Source: Parachlorella kessleri
Taxonomy: Eukaryota > Chlorophyta > Trebouxiophyceae > Chlorellales > Chlorellaceae
Assembly: GCA_001598975.1 (NCBI GenBank)
Contig: BBXU01002095.1
Coordinates: 1-37,711, forward strand
DNA: 37,711 nucleotides
Reading direction: 5' to 3'
The number at the start of each line of letters is the position of its first letter. Within the stretch, counting starts at the first letter, position 1. The notes under the pieces are model-generated. The model ran no database searches. It saw nothing but the letters and a program-made list of their open reading frames with translations, and was not told the origin of the DNA. This document shows, piece after piece, positions 18,247-30,200 of the stretch. The position numbers were made by a program, and so were the translations under genes.

Positions 18247-18790
18247 TCACTTTGCTAGCTCGTCCGCCTCAAATGTCACCATGTGGTCCTTGCCCTCTAG
18301 GCTGGCCCTGGCTTCCGCAGCCTTCTCATGCTCCGACTTCTTCTTGTCCTGAGCTGGTGAGGTGTAGTCCAGGTTCTGCATGTAGGCAAAGGGGGCGGCA
18401 GAACCAACTTTGACTTTCGGGACCCTCAAAGTCAAAGCGTTGTGGTCAGCCAGGTGCAGGGGTGCGACTTTGCCGGAACCGCTCAGGCAGGCAAACGCGC
18501 TACTGGCGGTCTGCTGTCCCGCTCCTTGCCGCTTCACCTGGTAGCCTCCTGCTGGTGGTTTCTGCTGTTGGTGTGCTTGTGCGTGGTAGTACTGAACAGG
18601 GTGCTGATGCTGAAGCGGGTCACTGAGGTCTAAGCCAGTGTCCTGCAGCACGGTGGCGCGCTGCTTGCTGGTGTGTGCCACTGGACTGCACCTTCACGGC
18701 CCACCTCACTTCTTGGGCGACGTTCAGTGCACGGGCAGTAGCAAGAGTGCAGCTTGGCAGTTCTGATCGAGACTGGCTCACCGGGTCCAT
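18247..18790 (-). CDS. unrecognised 158-aa protein, two exons
   Basis: I do not recognise a family. The model is exon 1 18790-18710 (ATG, 27 codons, donor GAA|GTGAGG) and exon 2 18642-18247 (acceptor GTGCTGCAG|GAC, ending GAGCTAGCAAAGTGA), joined phase 0 to phase 0 across a 67-nt intron. The protein starts MDPVSQSRSELPSC. The middle is rich in Gln and His (HQHPVQYYHAQAHQQQ). The C-terminal 60 residues are charged: VPKVKVGSAAPFAYMQNLDY, then DKKKSEHEKAAEARASLEG, ending VTFEADELAK. There is no signal peptide or membrane segment, so a soluble, partly disordered or helical protein is likely. A CRE/G-box-like cluster lies about 220 nt upstream. The long frame on exon 2 and the clean splice pair favour a real gene, but without homology this stays tentative. 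Confidence 0.5.
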
Positions 18791-19011
18791 GAGAGTGAGT
18801 AAACCACCTAGCGGAGCTCAAAACCCTGACACAACCGGTGTGGAGAGGATATATATAGCTTTGAAGGTAACTCTGGGAGTAACGTCGACAGGTTACACTT
18901 CAGGGACGGTGTGATGTAAGCTCAGGGACTGCTGAAGGTACCACAGAATGATGCTTTAAGGCTTCTGTGGACTTTTGGGTCTCGTAGCGTGAGGGAAAAT
19001 TGTGCATGGTT

Positions 19012-19037
19012 TGACGTCACGTGGACATGACACGTCA
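19012..19037. promoter_or_regulatory. CRE / G-box-like cluster
   Basis: The palindrome TGACGTCA (19012-19019) overlaps the G-box CACGTG (19018-19023) and is followed by TGACACGTCA (19028-19037). These ACGT-core sites are typical bZIP targets. They lie about 220 nt upstream of the ATG of the 158-aa gene on the minus strand. Confidence 0.5.
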
Positions 19038-20360
19038 CTGGGCGCTGGAGCAGGATGGAGGGGTCTGTGCACTGTCCACATCGTTTCTGACATAAGTTCC
19101 AGATGAGATGGAAGTTCCATATGGGATTTACAACTTCGAACAGACCGGAAGCAGCTTTACACGTACTTGTTCGGGGTGGCAGGCAGTGTGAACAGAGAGG
19201 AGGTACTACCTAGTACGGGTGAACAATACTGACAGGGCAGGATGCTAGGTATGCTCTAGGGCTTGCCTGGGTTCTGCAACTGCACGGCTTAATGCCATAT
19301 GTGCCTTGGATCTCTCCTGGGATGAGCCACGATATCTTGCCAGGAGCTTGCACATAACTACACACCCCACATTGGCAATCACTGCTCGGGGAACGACAGA
19401 AATGCGTGCGACTGCATACTAAAATCAGCTAACGCTCACCAAAAACATACCTTGTCAACTGATCATGCTACTACCAGGCGCTACTCACAAAGATACCTAG
19501 GGCTACCATGCATATGACATTTCATAACTTTCCAGAAGCGCAAGCATGGTCGAGCAAGGCTGTCTTAACTTGGCGCTGGTATACATCAAACCACAGCAGG
19601 TGGAATAGACGAGAAGGACGGAGTAGCAAGAACGCAATGCAAAGGAGCGTGGCAGACCCACGTGCAACCACCGGCTGATGCCAAACCCATCTTGAGTATG
19701 CGGTAAGATGCAGTGTCCGTTCTGTCAGCCAGTGTTTTGAGTTCGAGGCCCAACCAGACAGCAAAAGCTAGGAACACATGTACGTCAGTCTTAACAGTAC
19801 AACCTCTCAAAGGACCCCTGAATGACCATCACAGCATAGCAGCCAAAGACGTGCCGTCAGCTTCACTGCCGCGAAGGGTCTGGAAGGTCCTATATATTCT
19901 GCATCCCCGTAAGTTCAGGAGACGCAGCAGCTGTGCCAGTCTTACCACACCTGGGAAGAATCATCAAATGCTGCGTACGAGAGTGTGCATGAGTATATGT
20001 ATGACATCATGTGCTGTGAGAGCAGCAGCAGCTCATCATTTGCCGCCTTAGAACCAGCTTGACACCACAGCTTGGCTAATATACATGAAGGACCAGTACA
20101 CTGCACCCTTAAAGCGGACGACGAGATGTTACCACGGAGGAACCATACACAATGAAAAGAAACCGGAGGGCAAAGCCTCCCCACCGACACATCGCCTCGC
20201 CCAAGGACCACTGAAATGAAAACGACCTGCACCTTCCACAGCGACAATGCCAGCATTTTGTACACCCCTGCTTTCCACAGTGGCCCCTTTGAGTTTAAAA
20301 CACATCTGTGTCACCACTCTCTAGCGCCCTGTTCCTCTTCTGTGCTTGGGCATCAAACTG

Positions 20361-20365
20361 TTACA
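20361..20365 (-). terminator. candidate polyadenylation signal TGTAA for BCAT
   Basis: TGTAA on the minus strand, about 72 nt after the BCAT stop codon at 20439-20437. Confidence 0.55.
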
Positions 20366-20436
20366 ACCAACTCACCACAGCAGCCAGCTGTAAAGAGCCT
20401 ACCTCCCCAGCCAGCGAGGCAAGACCATTGCCTGAG

Positions 20437-23400
20437 CTACTCAATCGCCACGCTCCAGGGGTGTGGCTGGCGCCCATATTGGATATCCAAGAGCTGCCGC
20501 TGGGCACGGAGCGCCACAGAGCGCAGGTCGCCTGCACGGGATGAGACAATTACTTGCGTCTCTGTGAAGATGGCAAATGCAGCATACAAGGCCGAGGTAT
20601 CTCGTGGCTGGTTGGTGATGTAGTTAGTACTTGTGCTCCGGACACTGCTGCAGGGTGTCTCAAGTGTCGCCCACCGCAGCAATGTACTGCTCAACTCAAT
20701 ATGCCAACTTTAACCTTCTAGCCTTTCTGCTGACTCTACAAACGCTTTCTAGAGCCTTGCTGACCTCCAGTACGCGCTATTAGAATCGTTCTCCCCATAG
20801 GATGTTGCACTGACTGCTTTTATAAGCAAGAGTCGAGGTGTCTTATAGCCGGCATACTACTTGCCTGCTTGATACTGCGCGGTCATCACATCGCCATTGG
20901 CCCGGAGAAGCACCCCCACCGGCTGCACAATGCACGCGGTGCCAGCCCCAAAGCACTCCAGCAGCCGGCCCTCCTTTGCGGCCTGGAAAGGCACGCCAGG
21001 AGACAGGATCACAGCTCATATCTGAAGCAAGCTGCAGCGTGGACATCTGGTGGGAACATGTTCATAAGGGGGGGGGTGGAAAGCCACCTTTGCTGGACTT
21101 GCACATCAGTGCGCATGACAGCAGCCAACCACAGCCCCCAACAGGGCTGTCCTGAGCACCATGACGGCTAAGAGAACTTGCAAGCTCTCCACATTCCAAG
21201 TGTTGGCTACCATAAAACATCTATGTCAATGGCACTATCACAACATGAACAATGATCCCCACGGGCAATAAGTTGCCATTTGGCTGTAGCAAGCCCAAGA
21301 CTACCAAGAACTACCATGGCCACTCCCGGCGACTACCTTGCCTACCACACCTTAGCTCTCCACCAAAACCTCTATGACACCGCAAGTCCCTTATGCGGAC
21401 GATGTCACGGCACAGCAGGCAGAAGCACCAGCAATCCACCACACTGGATGATGCTCAGGTTTCTGTCAGACACCCACCCCAGCCTACCCACCTCTTTAAC
21501 CTCACGCAGCGTGAGCTGTCGCTCAGACACCTCAAACTCGCCCCAGCCACGCGCCAGCTGCAGGATCGAGTCGCGGGTCACGCCTGGGAGGATGGTCCCA
21601 TCCAGGCGGGGCGTCACCAACTCCCGGCCACCACCCCGCTGAAGCCAAACAAACAGCACATAAGGGTTATTAGCTCAGCCCACCTCTTCAGTCCCCACCA
21701 ATGCACCCAGGGCAAGTTGCTATTTGTAAGAGAAGTAGCTAAAGAGCAATAGCTAAAGTACATGCTTTCCACATGCCTGAAATCACGATATACAAGGCCA
21801 CCGCCATATCTGACAGGACATTTCGCACGCTGAGGCCAGCCTGACCCGCTGAGCGAGCGCTAGGCCTGGTGCCCAGCCTGCCTACCTGCTCCAGCAGGAA
21901 GAACATGTTCATGGCACCACACTCGGCAAACACTGCCTCCTCGCTGAAGGGCGTGTGCGTGGGGTTGAGGGTGTACAACACCTGCTGCGTGCCGAAGGCG
22001 GCCGCGGCCTCCACCTGCAGGGGGCCCAATGAGATTATCTCTTCGGGACTCACTTAGTCCTTATTAGTGGGTTACTGCGCTGCTGCCAGGCCTCAAAGGG
22101 TCAGTGGCAACCCTTCCATGCCACCAGCACTACACCGCACGTACACCTCACCCCCATTTCCAGTGAACTCGTAGCCCTGCCTTACCCAAACCCCGCCAGG
22201 TACCCCCTCGCACCTGCGGCTGGATGGTGGGCGCATAGTTGCCGCCCACTTTGACATCCCCCACGCCCCCAGGCCACGCCCGCCGGTGCAGCTCGTCCAC
22301 AAACAGGCTGATGGGGCGCAGGCCGGTGGGGAAGTAGGGCCCCACAGGGGACAGCACCACGCTGACCATGCTGCGTGTTGTCTTGGCCACGCCCAGCACG
22401 TGCGCTGCAAGCAGAACATGCTCAAGCAATGCAATCCCTCATCTCCATGATCTACTCTGCTTGCTCTGGATCTGGACATGCGGTCGAAAAGGCCCAGTGA
22501 CAGGGCCGAGTCAGACGTGGTACTACCTTTTCTCCTTACGCTGACAGATCCATCTCTCATAAAGCATGTTGTGAAACCTCTGTGACACATGGATCAAGAG
22601 CATGGTAAGTTCGCTCACGATTTACCTTCACCTGTGGTTTTGGCCCTGGGCTAGACCTACCTGATGAAAACATGAAGGGCCTAATGTATATAGAGTAGCC
22701 CTCCTTGGCTGGTAGCCACGCGCGGTCGACGCGGAGCAGCTCCTTGATGCACTCTAGAAGCTCCTGCAACACCACAGCACCCACCCACGGCGGGGCTCGA
22801 GTTGAAAACTTGGCAGCAGGACGTAGTTCGCGAAACGAGAAGTCCAGGATCCCTTCTTTCAGCCGCTTACCTCACCAGCTCACCTCACGCCTCCCTAGGT
22901 ATCTCCCAGTATTTTCCCGCATGAGCAGCTCCCAGGCCCACCTGGGGGTCAAACTCCGCCAGCTGCAGGCGCTGCGAAGAGCGGTGGAAGCGCGCCATGT
23001 TCATGTCCGGCCGGAACAGACGGGCACGGCCGTCAACTCCCTGGTAGGCCTTCATGCCCTCAAAGCAGCACATGCCGTAGTGCAGCACCTGCACCAGGGA
23101 GGCCGGCACAGGTAGCAAGCGCATAACCACGGCAAGTGCACATGCTGCGATCATTCGTCCCAAGGCTGTCAGAAAGACATCATTGGGTACAAACTCGGCT
23201 TCGTGGCGAACGCTCTCCCATGCCTAACAAGCATTTGATGACGTTGGCGATGGCCAGCAAGGTGGGCTGCCCCGCCAGCATGGCCGGCACATGCTGCCCG
23301 TGGCAGGCAGCTTGTGTAAGAATCTATAGATGAGGGGATACAACGTCATCCCACCTGTGCGGCTGGGTGCAGAGGGATGAAGCCGAAAGGCTTGATGGCA

Positions 23401-24129
23401 GGCTGACCCCACCCGGCCTCGGCTGTATGCTCCGCCAAGAACATATGGTCTGTGAAACAGGTCCCAAACTTGAGGTCCTGCAGCAAATCGCCCAGACCAT
23501 GAGTAAGCAAGACAAATATAAGCCACCCTCCATGGCACCTGGCTGAACTACAGTCCAGCGCCTTACATACATGGGCAGGGTGGTGCGAAGTCCGGTCTCA
23601 AACAACAGATGCACCAGGCCGGACATCCCAGCGCTTGTGCAAACTCGCCGCGGTACTATATTTGTGTCTAGCAGGTGCCACGCTGACATTACAAACCAGC
23701 CCTGTTAAACCAACCCCAGGCCCGCATTCTCCTTGCAAGGCAACTGAACAGGCTGACGACGCTTGTAAGGCAGCGCAGACAAAAATATCCCCACCTCCAG
23801 ATTGACTCGCGGCTGTGGTGTTGCCAGTTCATATTGTATATCCCTCGCATAGAAACTCTGTGGCCGGCTCTGCAGCACGAACACACCACTATCGATTTAA
23901 ACGGGCAGGACCCTAGCATAACTGACAGCAGTGCCTGCCCCTGTTGCACCACGTAGTTGGCCCCAAGGCGGCCAGATTTCTTCACCTCGGTCGGACCGTT
24001 GAAGGAGGGGCTGGGCTCGGCCGCCGTGGCCGCGGCCGAAGAGCTGAACGAGGAAGTGGAAGGCAGCTGCTGCACTAAAGCAGCTCGCCATAACCCGGCT
24101 GCGGCCCTCCGCTGCAGCATGGCTGCCAT
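20437..24129 (-). CDS. BCAT: branched-chain amino acid aminotransferase (fold-type IV PLP enzyme)
   Basis: Interconverts leucine, isoleucine and valine with their 2-oxo acids using 2-oxoglutarate/glutamate. Exons: 24129-about 23950, 23477-23355, 23088-22942, 22763-22661, 22404-22214, 22014-21886, 21638-21492, 20982-20865, 20531-20437. Exons 2-9 give 350 codons with all phases closing, about 410 aa in total. The N-terminus ([18 protein letters not shown], then a Ser/Ala run) looks mitochondrial, though a plastid cannot be excluded. Family blocks in order: [74 protein letters not shown] (Lys is the expected PLP lysine), [39 protein letters not shown] and the terminal [16 protein letters not shown]. 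Intron 8 (20864-20532) has a GC donor, needed to avoid a TAG four bases further on. The exon 1 donor is uncertain: GTG|GTG at 23950 or a GC donor at 23935. Confidence 0.93.
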
Positions 24130-24549
24130 AATACACCACAGTAGGAGCCTGGCAGTGATCAGCTGCCTGAAAACAGCTGCGGCGGAGACGGCGCTCAAAA
24201 CCAAAAGACAGCTGCCAAGCTCCGACACCTCCTTGACCTTTCCTACACAAGCTGGTCACTGAAAAGCAAAACAAGGATGCCATACATGCGCCGCATTACG
24301 TTGTTGATGTCCTACGCGCCTTGCCCTGCTTTGCATGCTTCGTTTTCAGCTGTCCTTGTCACAGGGACACCACTGCGCTTACCCGAAGGGAGCGAATTGT
24401 AGGTAGTAAACTGCCTTGCGCACCTTCTCTGTGTATGCCTAGGGTCAGGTGACTCTAGACCCTGCTTCCTGGCCTAGGACGGCTTTGCAAACAAACAGGC
24501 TTCGTCTTGCTTGTTTTACCTTATATCTTGCTGCATTGGGGGACGCCGC
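24130..24549. promoter_or_regulatory. shared divergent promoter region of BCAT and cardiolipin synthase
   Basis: Only 420 bp separate the two ATGs, which point away from each other. It must contain both 5' UTRs and promoters. I find no clear TATA box at a conventional distance and no other named element. The BCAT-side frame extends open upstream of the ATG, but without further ATG support. Confidence 0.5.
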
Positions 24550-26569
24550 ATGTCTCTGCTGGCGCGGCGAGCTTCACGGCATGGCCTCCAAGCTGTGATC
24601 ATTGCTGCTGAGAGATTGCAACTGACCCTATCCCCGTCCATCTGCTCACAGCTTTTGCAAGTAGTGCCAACCAGCCAGCAGGCAGGCAGTGCAGGACCAT
24701 ATTGGCAGGCACTGACGGCGTGGCAGGCCACACACTGCATAGGCCCAGGCGGCCTTGCACAACAGACACTTGTGAGGTGGCAAAGCAGCAAGCCGCCTTC
24801 CCCCGATTTCCAACCAAAAGAGGGGCAGCATGGCGTCCTGCAAGTACGTGCCGAACCTTGCAAGGTCCTAAATGGCGGCTCCATGCTACTCTGTCTACCC
24901 TTCGTTCCCTGTTGAACTGTGTCTGGTTGGTTTACCCGGCTCCTGCAGGCTTTCAGTAAAGCAGGGTGGACACGGCGGGAGGTGCTGAATGTGCCCAATG
25001 GGCTGTCACTCTTTCGGCTGCTGTCAGGTCCCTTGATAGCCAGCTGGATACTGCAAGGGCAGGTGTGCGCGGCGACCTCGTGGCTGTCCATCGTTTTATA
25101 GAAGGATTGCAGTCGGAAGTCTCCCTTTTTAGACTCGTCTGCACCACCTGCTAAGCAGCATGTGCACTGTACGCGACTGGTTGGACAGCCTCCAGAGGCC
25201 GTCTTACATAGTGGTCGCAACGTGGATAGCCTTTATAGTGCGGTGTCTTGGCGCCGTACTACCTGCTCTCTCTCCGCATGGAGACGAATTTCTCCCCGTA
25301 TGGTGACCCAAGAAGCTGAGTCGGCTTCAGTGGCCATGCTGCAGTGGCACCTTGCGCTGCCCACCTTAGCAGTGTCTGGCGCCACCGACTGGGCCGACGG
25401 CTACGTAGCCAAGAATTATGACCAGCGCTCCGTGCTGGGCTCATATTTGGACCCCTTGGCGGACAAGACCCTCATGTGCTCGGTGATTGCCGCACTGGGC
25501 TATACGGTGAGTACCCAGCACAAGACAGCAAAGGCTGCGTGAGCATGGTAGGGAGGAAGGAATGTGAGTTTGGTTTTGGCCGCCAGCTATGCACATGCTC
25601 TTCATAGTGCGGCTGGCATGACCAGTAGCATGAGTGGTGTGGCAACCTGTAACTATGTTGAGCCCACCCTTGTTGTTGATGGCGAGCTTGCAACATTAAT
25701 CCCTCATTTAGTACTGCTGGCATTAGGGCTAGTACCGGTCTGGCATCGCAACTTGTCCCGCTCCGCCGTGTGCTTGGCCCAGGGCACACTGCATTACCCA
25801 CGCCTGGAAGCCAGCAGACGCCCTTACCCCAGTGCAGGGAGTGTTGTCAGCCCCAATGGTGGCCTTGATTCTGGGCAGAGATGTCTTCTTAGTGGCGGGC
25901 GCGTTTGCCGCCCGAGCCAAGTCGCTGGGCTGGCGATGGCCTGGCGCAGGAGAGTTCTTCCGATTGCAACCCGCCAGCTCCCCACCCGCTCCTAGCAGCA
26001 TTGCTCCAGCAGAGCCGACGCAGCCCACAGCAGAACGGGAGGGCCTGCAGCAGACTTGCAGTGGTGATGCGCCGAGCGCTTCAAGCGGCAGCGCTGGTGC
26101 GCAAGCAGAGGAGAGAGCTGGAGGGGCGCCCGCTGCCCCCTTTGTTGAGCCACTGTACATAAGCAAGGTGGGGCGACCTGCAACGTCACCGCGCTGAAGC
26201 AACTGCCTGGGTGGACACCTTTGTTGTGGTTTCGGTGCTACTTATCATGGTGGCCGAGCTCCGCATATGTTACTATCAACCTTGGTTGCTTGGTGTGGGG
26301 TGCATCAGCTTGCGGCGGGCGTGCTATGACAGGCACTGGACACGTTAGTTGCACTTAACGTGATAACTTCCACCGTGCTGCAGGTCAACACCTGCTTTCA
26401 GCTTGTGCTTGTGGGGGCCTGCATGTCGCGTGCATGGCTAGGGGTGCCCTCAGACGATGTGGTTTGGTGGCTGGCTGCCAGCACCGCCGGCACCACGGTG
26501 TGGTCCTGCGCTGCCTACATCACAGCATTCAGGGCTGGCCGGCTGTTGACCGCGGGCAAGCAGGAGTGA
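24550..26569 (+). CDS. CLS: cardiolipin synthase, CDP-alcohol phosphatidyltransferase type
   Basis: Condenses CDP-diacylglycerol with phosphatidylglycerol to make cardiolipin in the mitochondrial inner membrane. Exons: 24550-24843, 24949-25062, 25345-25506, 25838-26167, 26384-26569, all phase 0, 361 aa. Residues 1-95 carry few acidic residues and look like a mitochondrial presequence. The first conserved block is [19 protein letters not shown]. The CDP-alcohol motif lies at 151-176: Asp151, Asp154, Gly155, then AK rather than AR at 158-159, Gly168, Asp172, Asp176 ([11 protein letters not shown]). Next come [23 protein letters not shown], a Pro/Ala/Ser-rich insertion at about 228-290, the family block LYISKVNTCFQL and two C-terminal membrane segments. 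Phosphatidylglycerophosphate synthase shares the fold, but the SK-VNT-QL block and the DWADGYVAK spelling favour cardiolipin synthase. Confidence 0.9.
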
Positions 26570-27228
26570 AAGGGAGGTTAGCCCTGCTGTATGGTATGAC
26601 AGGAGTTCAAGTAAGGGATAATAGCAAAGTCAACTGGCACCATAGCGACCACCGTCTGTGGGCTCCTCTAGGGCACACCCTCGGTTTCCATGTGTAAGTG
26701 GCACTGCGCCCGTGAAAGATTCTGTTCTGTTTGCTCCTCATTAGTTGTGGTGGCTTTGAGAAGCACTGGGCGCCACCTGTTGAGGAGCAACCGCTGAGCC
26801 CAGCTAGTCCAGCTTGCTTGGTTGTGCAGTGCCGTGTGTACAAGTGCAAGCCCTCGCTGTGGCCATTGTCAGCGACTTTGGTGCAGACTGTGAGCTCTGT
26901 ATCTGTCCCAGATCTCCCCATCAATGCCACTAAGATCCAAGCCAGGAAGAGAGGGGTTACCTGCATTTGAGCCATCCAGATCCAGAAATGTGTAATTACC
27001 CTAGTTGCCCTCATGCGATGCTGGCTACCTTCCCTACGCGATGATCGGAAGGAATATACACGCTTCGTTGTTATTCCGCTTGCGATATTTGAAAGTGAGC
27101 AGGGCTGATCACCAAGGAGCCTGCGACAGGCCTGCAGTTTCATACCCCCGCCTGCTCGTGGCTTTTGCAATCCGGGCACGGGCAGCAGCTGGTAGACCAG
27201 TGTGTGAGAGCACTGGCAACGTCAGGCG
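26570..27228. other. intergenic, CLS 3' UTR and kinase upstream region
   Basis: Between the cardiolipin synthase stop and the kinase start, both on the plus strand. It holds the TGTAA element at 26693-26697. No further gene is supported; the open frames on the minus strand lack homology or start codons. Confidence 0.55.
26693..26697 (+). terminator. candidate polyadenylation signal TGTAA for cardiolipin synthase
   Basis: TGTAA on the plus strand, about 124 nt after the stop codon (26567-26569). Confidence 0.55.
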
Positions 27229-30200
27229 ATGGGGTGCGGGGGTAGCAAGCTCAAGGAGGCTCCCACCACAACAGCAGCAGCGCACACAACCGCCCGCACC
27301 AAACCGGGGGAAGCCCAGACGCCTGACTTTGGCGTGGGCGAGTTCTACAAGCCAGTAAAGCACTTGGGGCGGGGAGGCACAGGCGACACCTGGCTTTTCA
27401 AGGATGTCAGGACCGGGAAGGATGTGGCTATCAAGTTTATAAAAAGGCCGCTACCAAAGGTCCTTCACCAGAACATCCTGCGGGAGTTCACGGTGAGTTG
27501 TTTCAACTTGGTCATTGGCCAGGAATTTGCATGACCCATCAGCTGCAGGGCTCCTTAGTACAGGTTATGGGCATCAATCATGGCGATCTTAAGCTTTGGT
27601 ATTGTATTAGTTGAAGATTCTTTCTGTAGCCGGGAGACACTAATGTATATCCAGGGCTCAAGGCTTGCTATGTGCCTGGGGGCGGCTGCAATAGGTTGAT
27701 ACACGCTGCTGCTGGTACACCCATGCCCTGCAGATACAAGCGAACCTTGGCTTTGGGCACGAACACGTGATTAAAGCCTATGATGCCATCCTCACCTCCA
27801 CTCACCTCTGCCTGGTAAGCTCTGTAGGCAAGTGGCAGCTGTTGGAATAGCCTGTAGGGGTTGCTGCACAGCCATTAGCAAAGGCTCATGGTGCCTCATG
27901 CCTTGACGTTATATGAGTGTATGATGTCATACATATAGCATGATATCTGCTGTCAAAGGTCCCAGCATGCTGCTGGTGGCCAGCAAGGCTGGTATGCTAC
28001 CCGAACGGTGTGTGGAGGCAAGCATCAACCAGGCGGTCGCTTCTCGCAGGTTATGGAGTACGCGGCTGGTGGCAGCTTGACCTCTTATGTTGCTGACAAG
28101 TGGCAGAAGGCCCAGGCCATGGGGCTGTTCTTGTCAGAAGACGAAGCGCGGTACTTCTTCAAGGCAAGCGGGTGGCTGAACTAATATTTTGCTGAAGCCA
28201 GAAGTGCGTCTTGTTGATGTGCACTGCTGTTGGGGGTAGCCTGGGAGGGCGTTATACGGTGCTGCTGCAGCATTCAAACCTGCCACTTGAGAGGAATACT
28301 GAGTCAAGCAACATATCACCTGCTGCAGCAATTCCTGTCTGCCGTCAAGTACTGCCATACCCACAACGTGGCCCACCGCGACCTGAAGCTGGATAACACT
28401 CTACTGGACAGCTCAAACCCGCCGATCATCAAGATCTGCGATTTTGGGTTTGCGAAGCAGTGGAGCGAGGACGCAAACATGCTCACGCAGATAGGGTGAG
28501 TGTTGACGCCCTTGCTGGACGGTCGGTAACCCCGGCTGGATGGTGTATGGGTTGGCCAGAGAGCAAGGCGAAGGGACGTGTTGATCCGCGACTTGACAAA
28601 GTGAGGGATTAGTAGGAGAGCATGTCAGACCTGTTGAGCAGGCTGCCAACCACTGAAACGAAAATTTACATATGGCAGCAGGTAGCTCAGCTGCGGGCGG
28701 TGGAACACAAGCATGGATTTGGCGGGAGGGAGACATGGTCATGCAGCATTCGCGCCTTGGGCTGGGAGGGCCTATACAGAGTCTATATACTAAGAAGGGG
28801 TGCAGGGCTGTCTCCAACTTGCGCTTGTTGTGGTCTCTGCGACTTGTGTGTTTGTGTAGAGCACCCACCTCTACCCACCTTGCCGTGCAGCACCCCTGTG
28901 TACATGAGCCCTGAGCTGATCAACACGAAGAACGGCAAGCAGGGCTACGACGGGCGCAGCGTGGATGTGTGGGCCAGCGGCATCCTGCTGCTGGTCATGC
29001 TGCTGGGCTCCTTCCCCTTCGACCACACGGAGCACCCAGACCCCAACACGTCCGAAGCGCACCTAGAGGTGCGGCCGCTGGGGTCCCCACTCAGGGTCGG
29101 CAGGCGGATGGCCTGGGCCGGCATTGGAGGAAGCCGGGGTGGGCATTGACTGTTGCGGGCAAAGCGGGCTGTTTGCCAATGCTTGGAGGGATGGGAGACC
29201 AGGTTACGCGCCGCAGGGAATGTCAGGATGTTTGCAGACGCGGGCGGGAGCTAAGTAAAGAAGCTGCAGCCTGTTGTTGGCGCTGGCGGGGTTCTTATAC
29301 TTCCCCCGAGTGTGCCAGAGTCTCTTGACGCTGAGCATGGCGGGCGTCCCTGCAGGTGTGGCTGCAGCAAGTGAGCAAGCGGTGGAGCGAGGTGCCACAC
29401 ATGGCGGAGGCAGTGAAGAAGGTGGGTGATGGCATGAGCCTAAGTAACCCGGTTGTGGCAGGCATCCTCTGCTGCTGGGATATCGTGAAGACCAGTCAGG
29501 GAGTGCTAAGGGGTTCAAGAGCTTGTGTTTAGGGCAGACGAAGAAGTGTCGGGTGTGGAGCTTCAGTGTGCTTGCCCCGTTGTGCCAGGCGGCTGAGTGC
29601 GTTGCAGACATCGTAAGCACAGTCTGTAGCATGTGCACGCGCCTAACAGGTACTCATTACTGAAACACTATTGTGTGCAGCTCTCGGTGGAATGCAAGGA
29701 CCTGCTTAACAAGATCTTTGTGATTGACGCAAAGAAGCGGATCTCCATTGAGCAGATCGAGAAGCATCCCTGGTAGGCCGGCAGGGCGTCCTCTGGGGGT
29801 CCAGGAAGCGAGGGGGCAAAGTTCCTGCATGCTGAGAACTCAGCTTCCTCACCTTGCTGCAAGGTTTACTCTGAGGCTTGTCGTAGATCGCGCTGCGCAG
29901 CTGGCTGGTGTGTTCGGGGTGCCTCCTGTATGCAAGCAGAGGTTGGCATGCTGGTTTGGCCCGGTGGCACCCTTACCCTCACACAACTGCTGGTACGACG
30001 GAAAGCATCCTGAGCTCGTCTGCTACCGCGCAGGTATCGCAAGCCGCTGCCGCCGGTGTACCAGGCGCAGCTGGACAAGCTGGAAACGATGCAAATGCAG
30101 ATTGAGGAGCGGCACAAGCTGCAGGTGGGGCACTGAGAGGGTCCTCGGAACAACTGTTGAGGGGTTGATGGCCTAAGAGCAGCCGTTTGCAGGGTTGGGG

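Larger units (their letters stand above)
18791..20436. other. intergenic, upstream of the 158-aa gene and 3' of BCAT
   Basis: About 1.6 kb. It includes the bZIP-type site cluster at 19012-19037 and the BCAT polyadenylation signal at 20361-20365. The remaining open frames start at non-ATG codons or lack splice and family support. I see no mobile element. Confidence 0.55.

Noticed and set aside
24516..25220. Long open frame on the minus strand opposite cardiolipin synthase exon 1
   Set aside because: No family motif, overlaps the well-supported exons 1-2 of cardiolipin synthase; a shadow of high-GC coding sequence.
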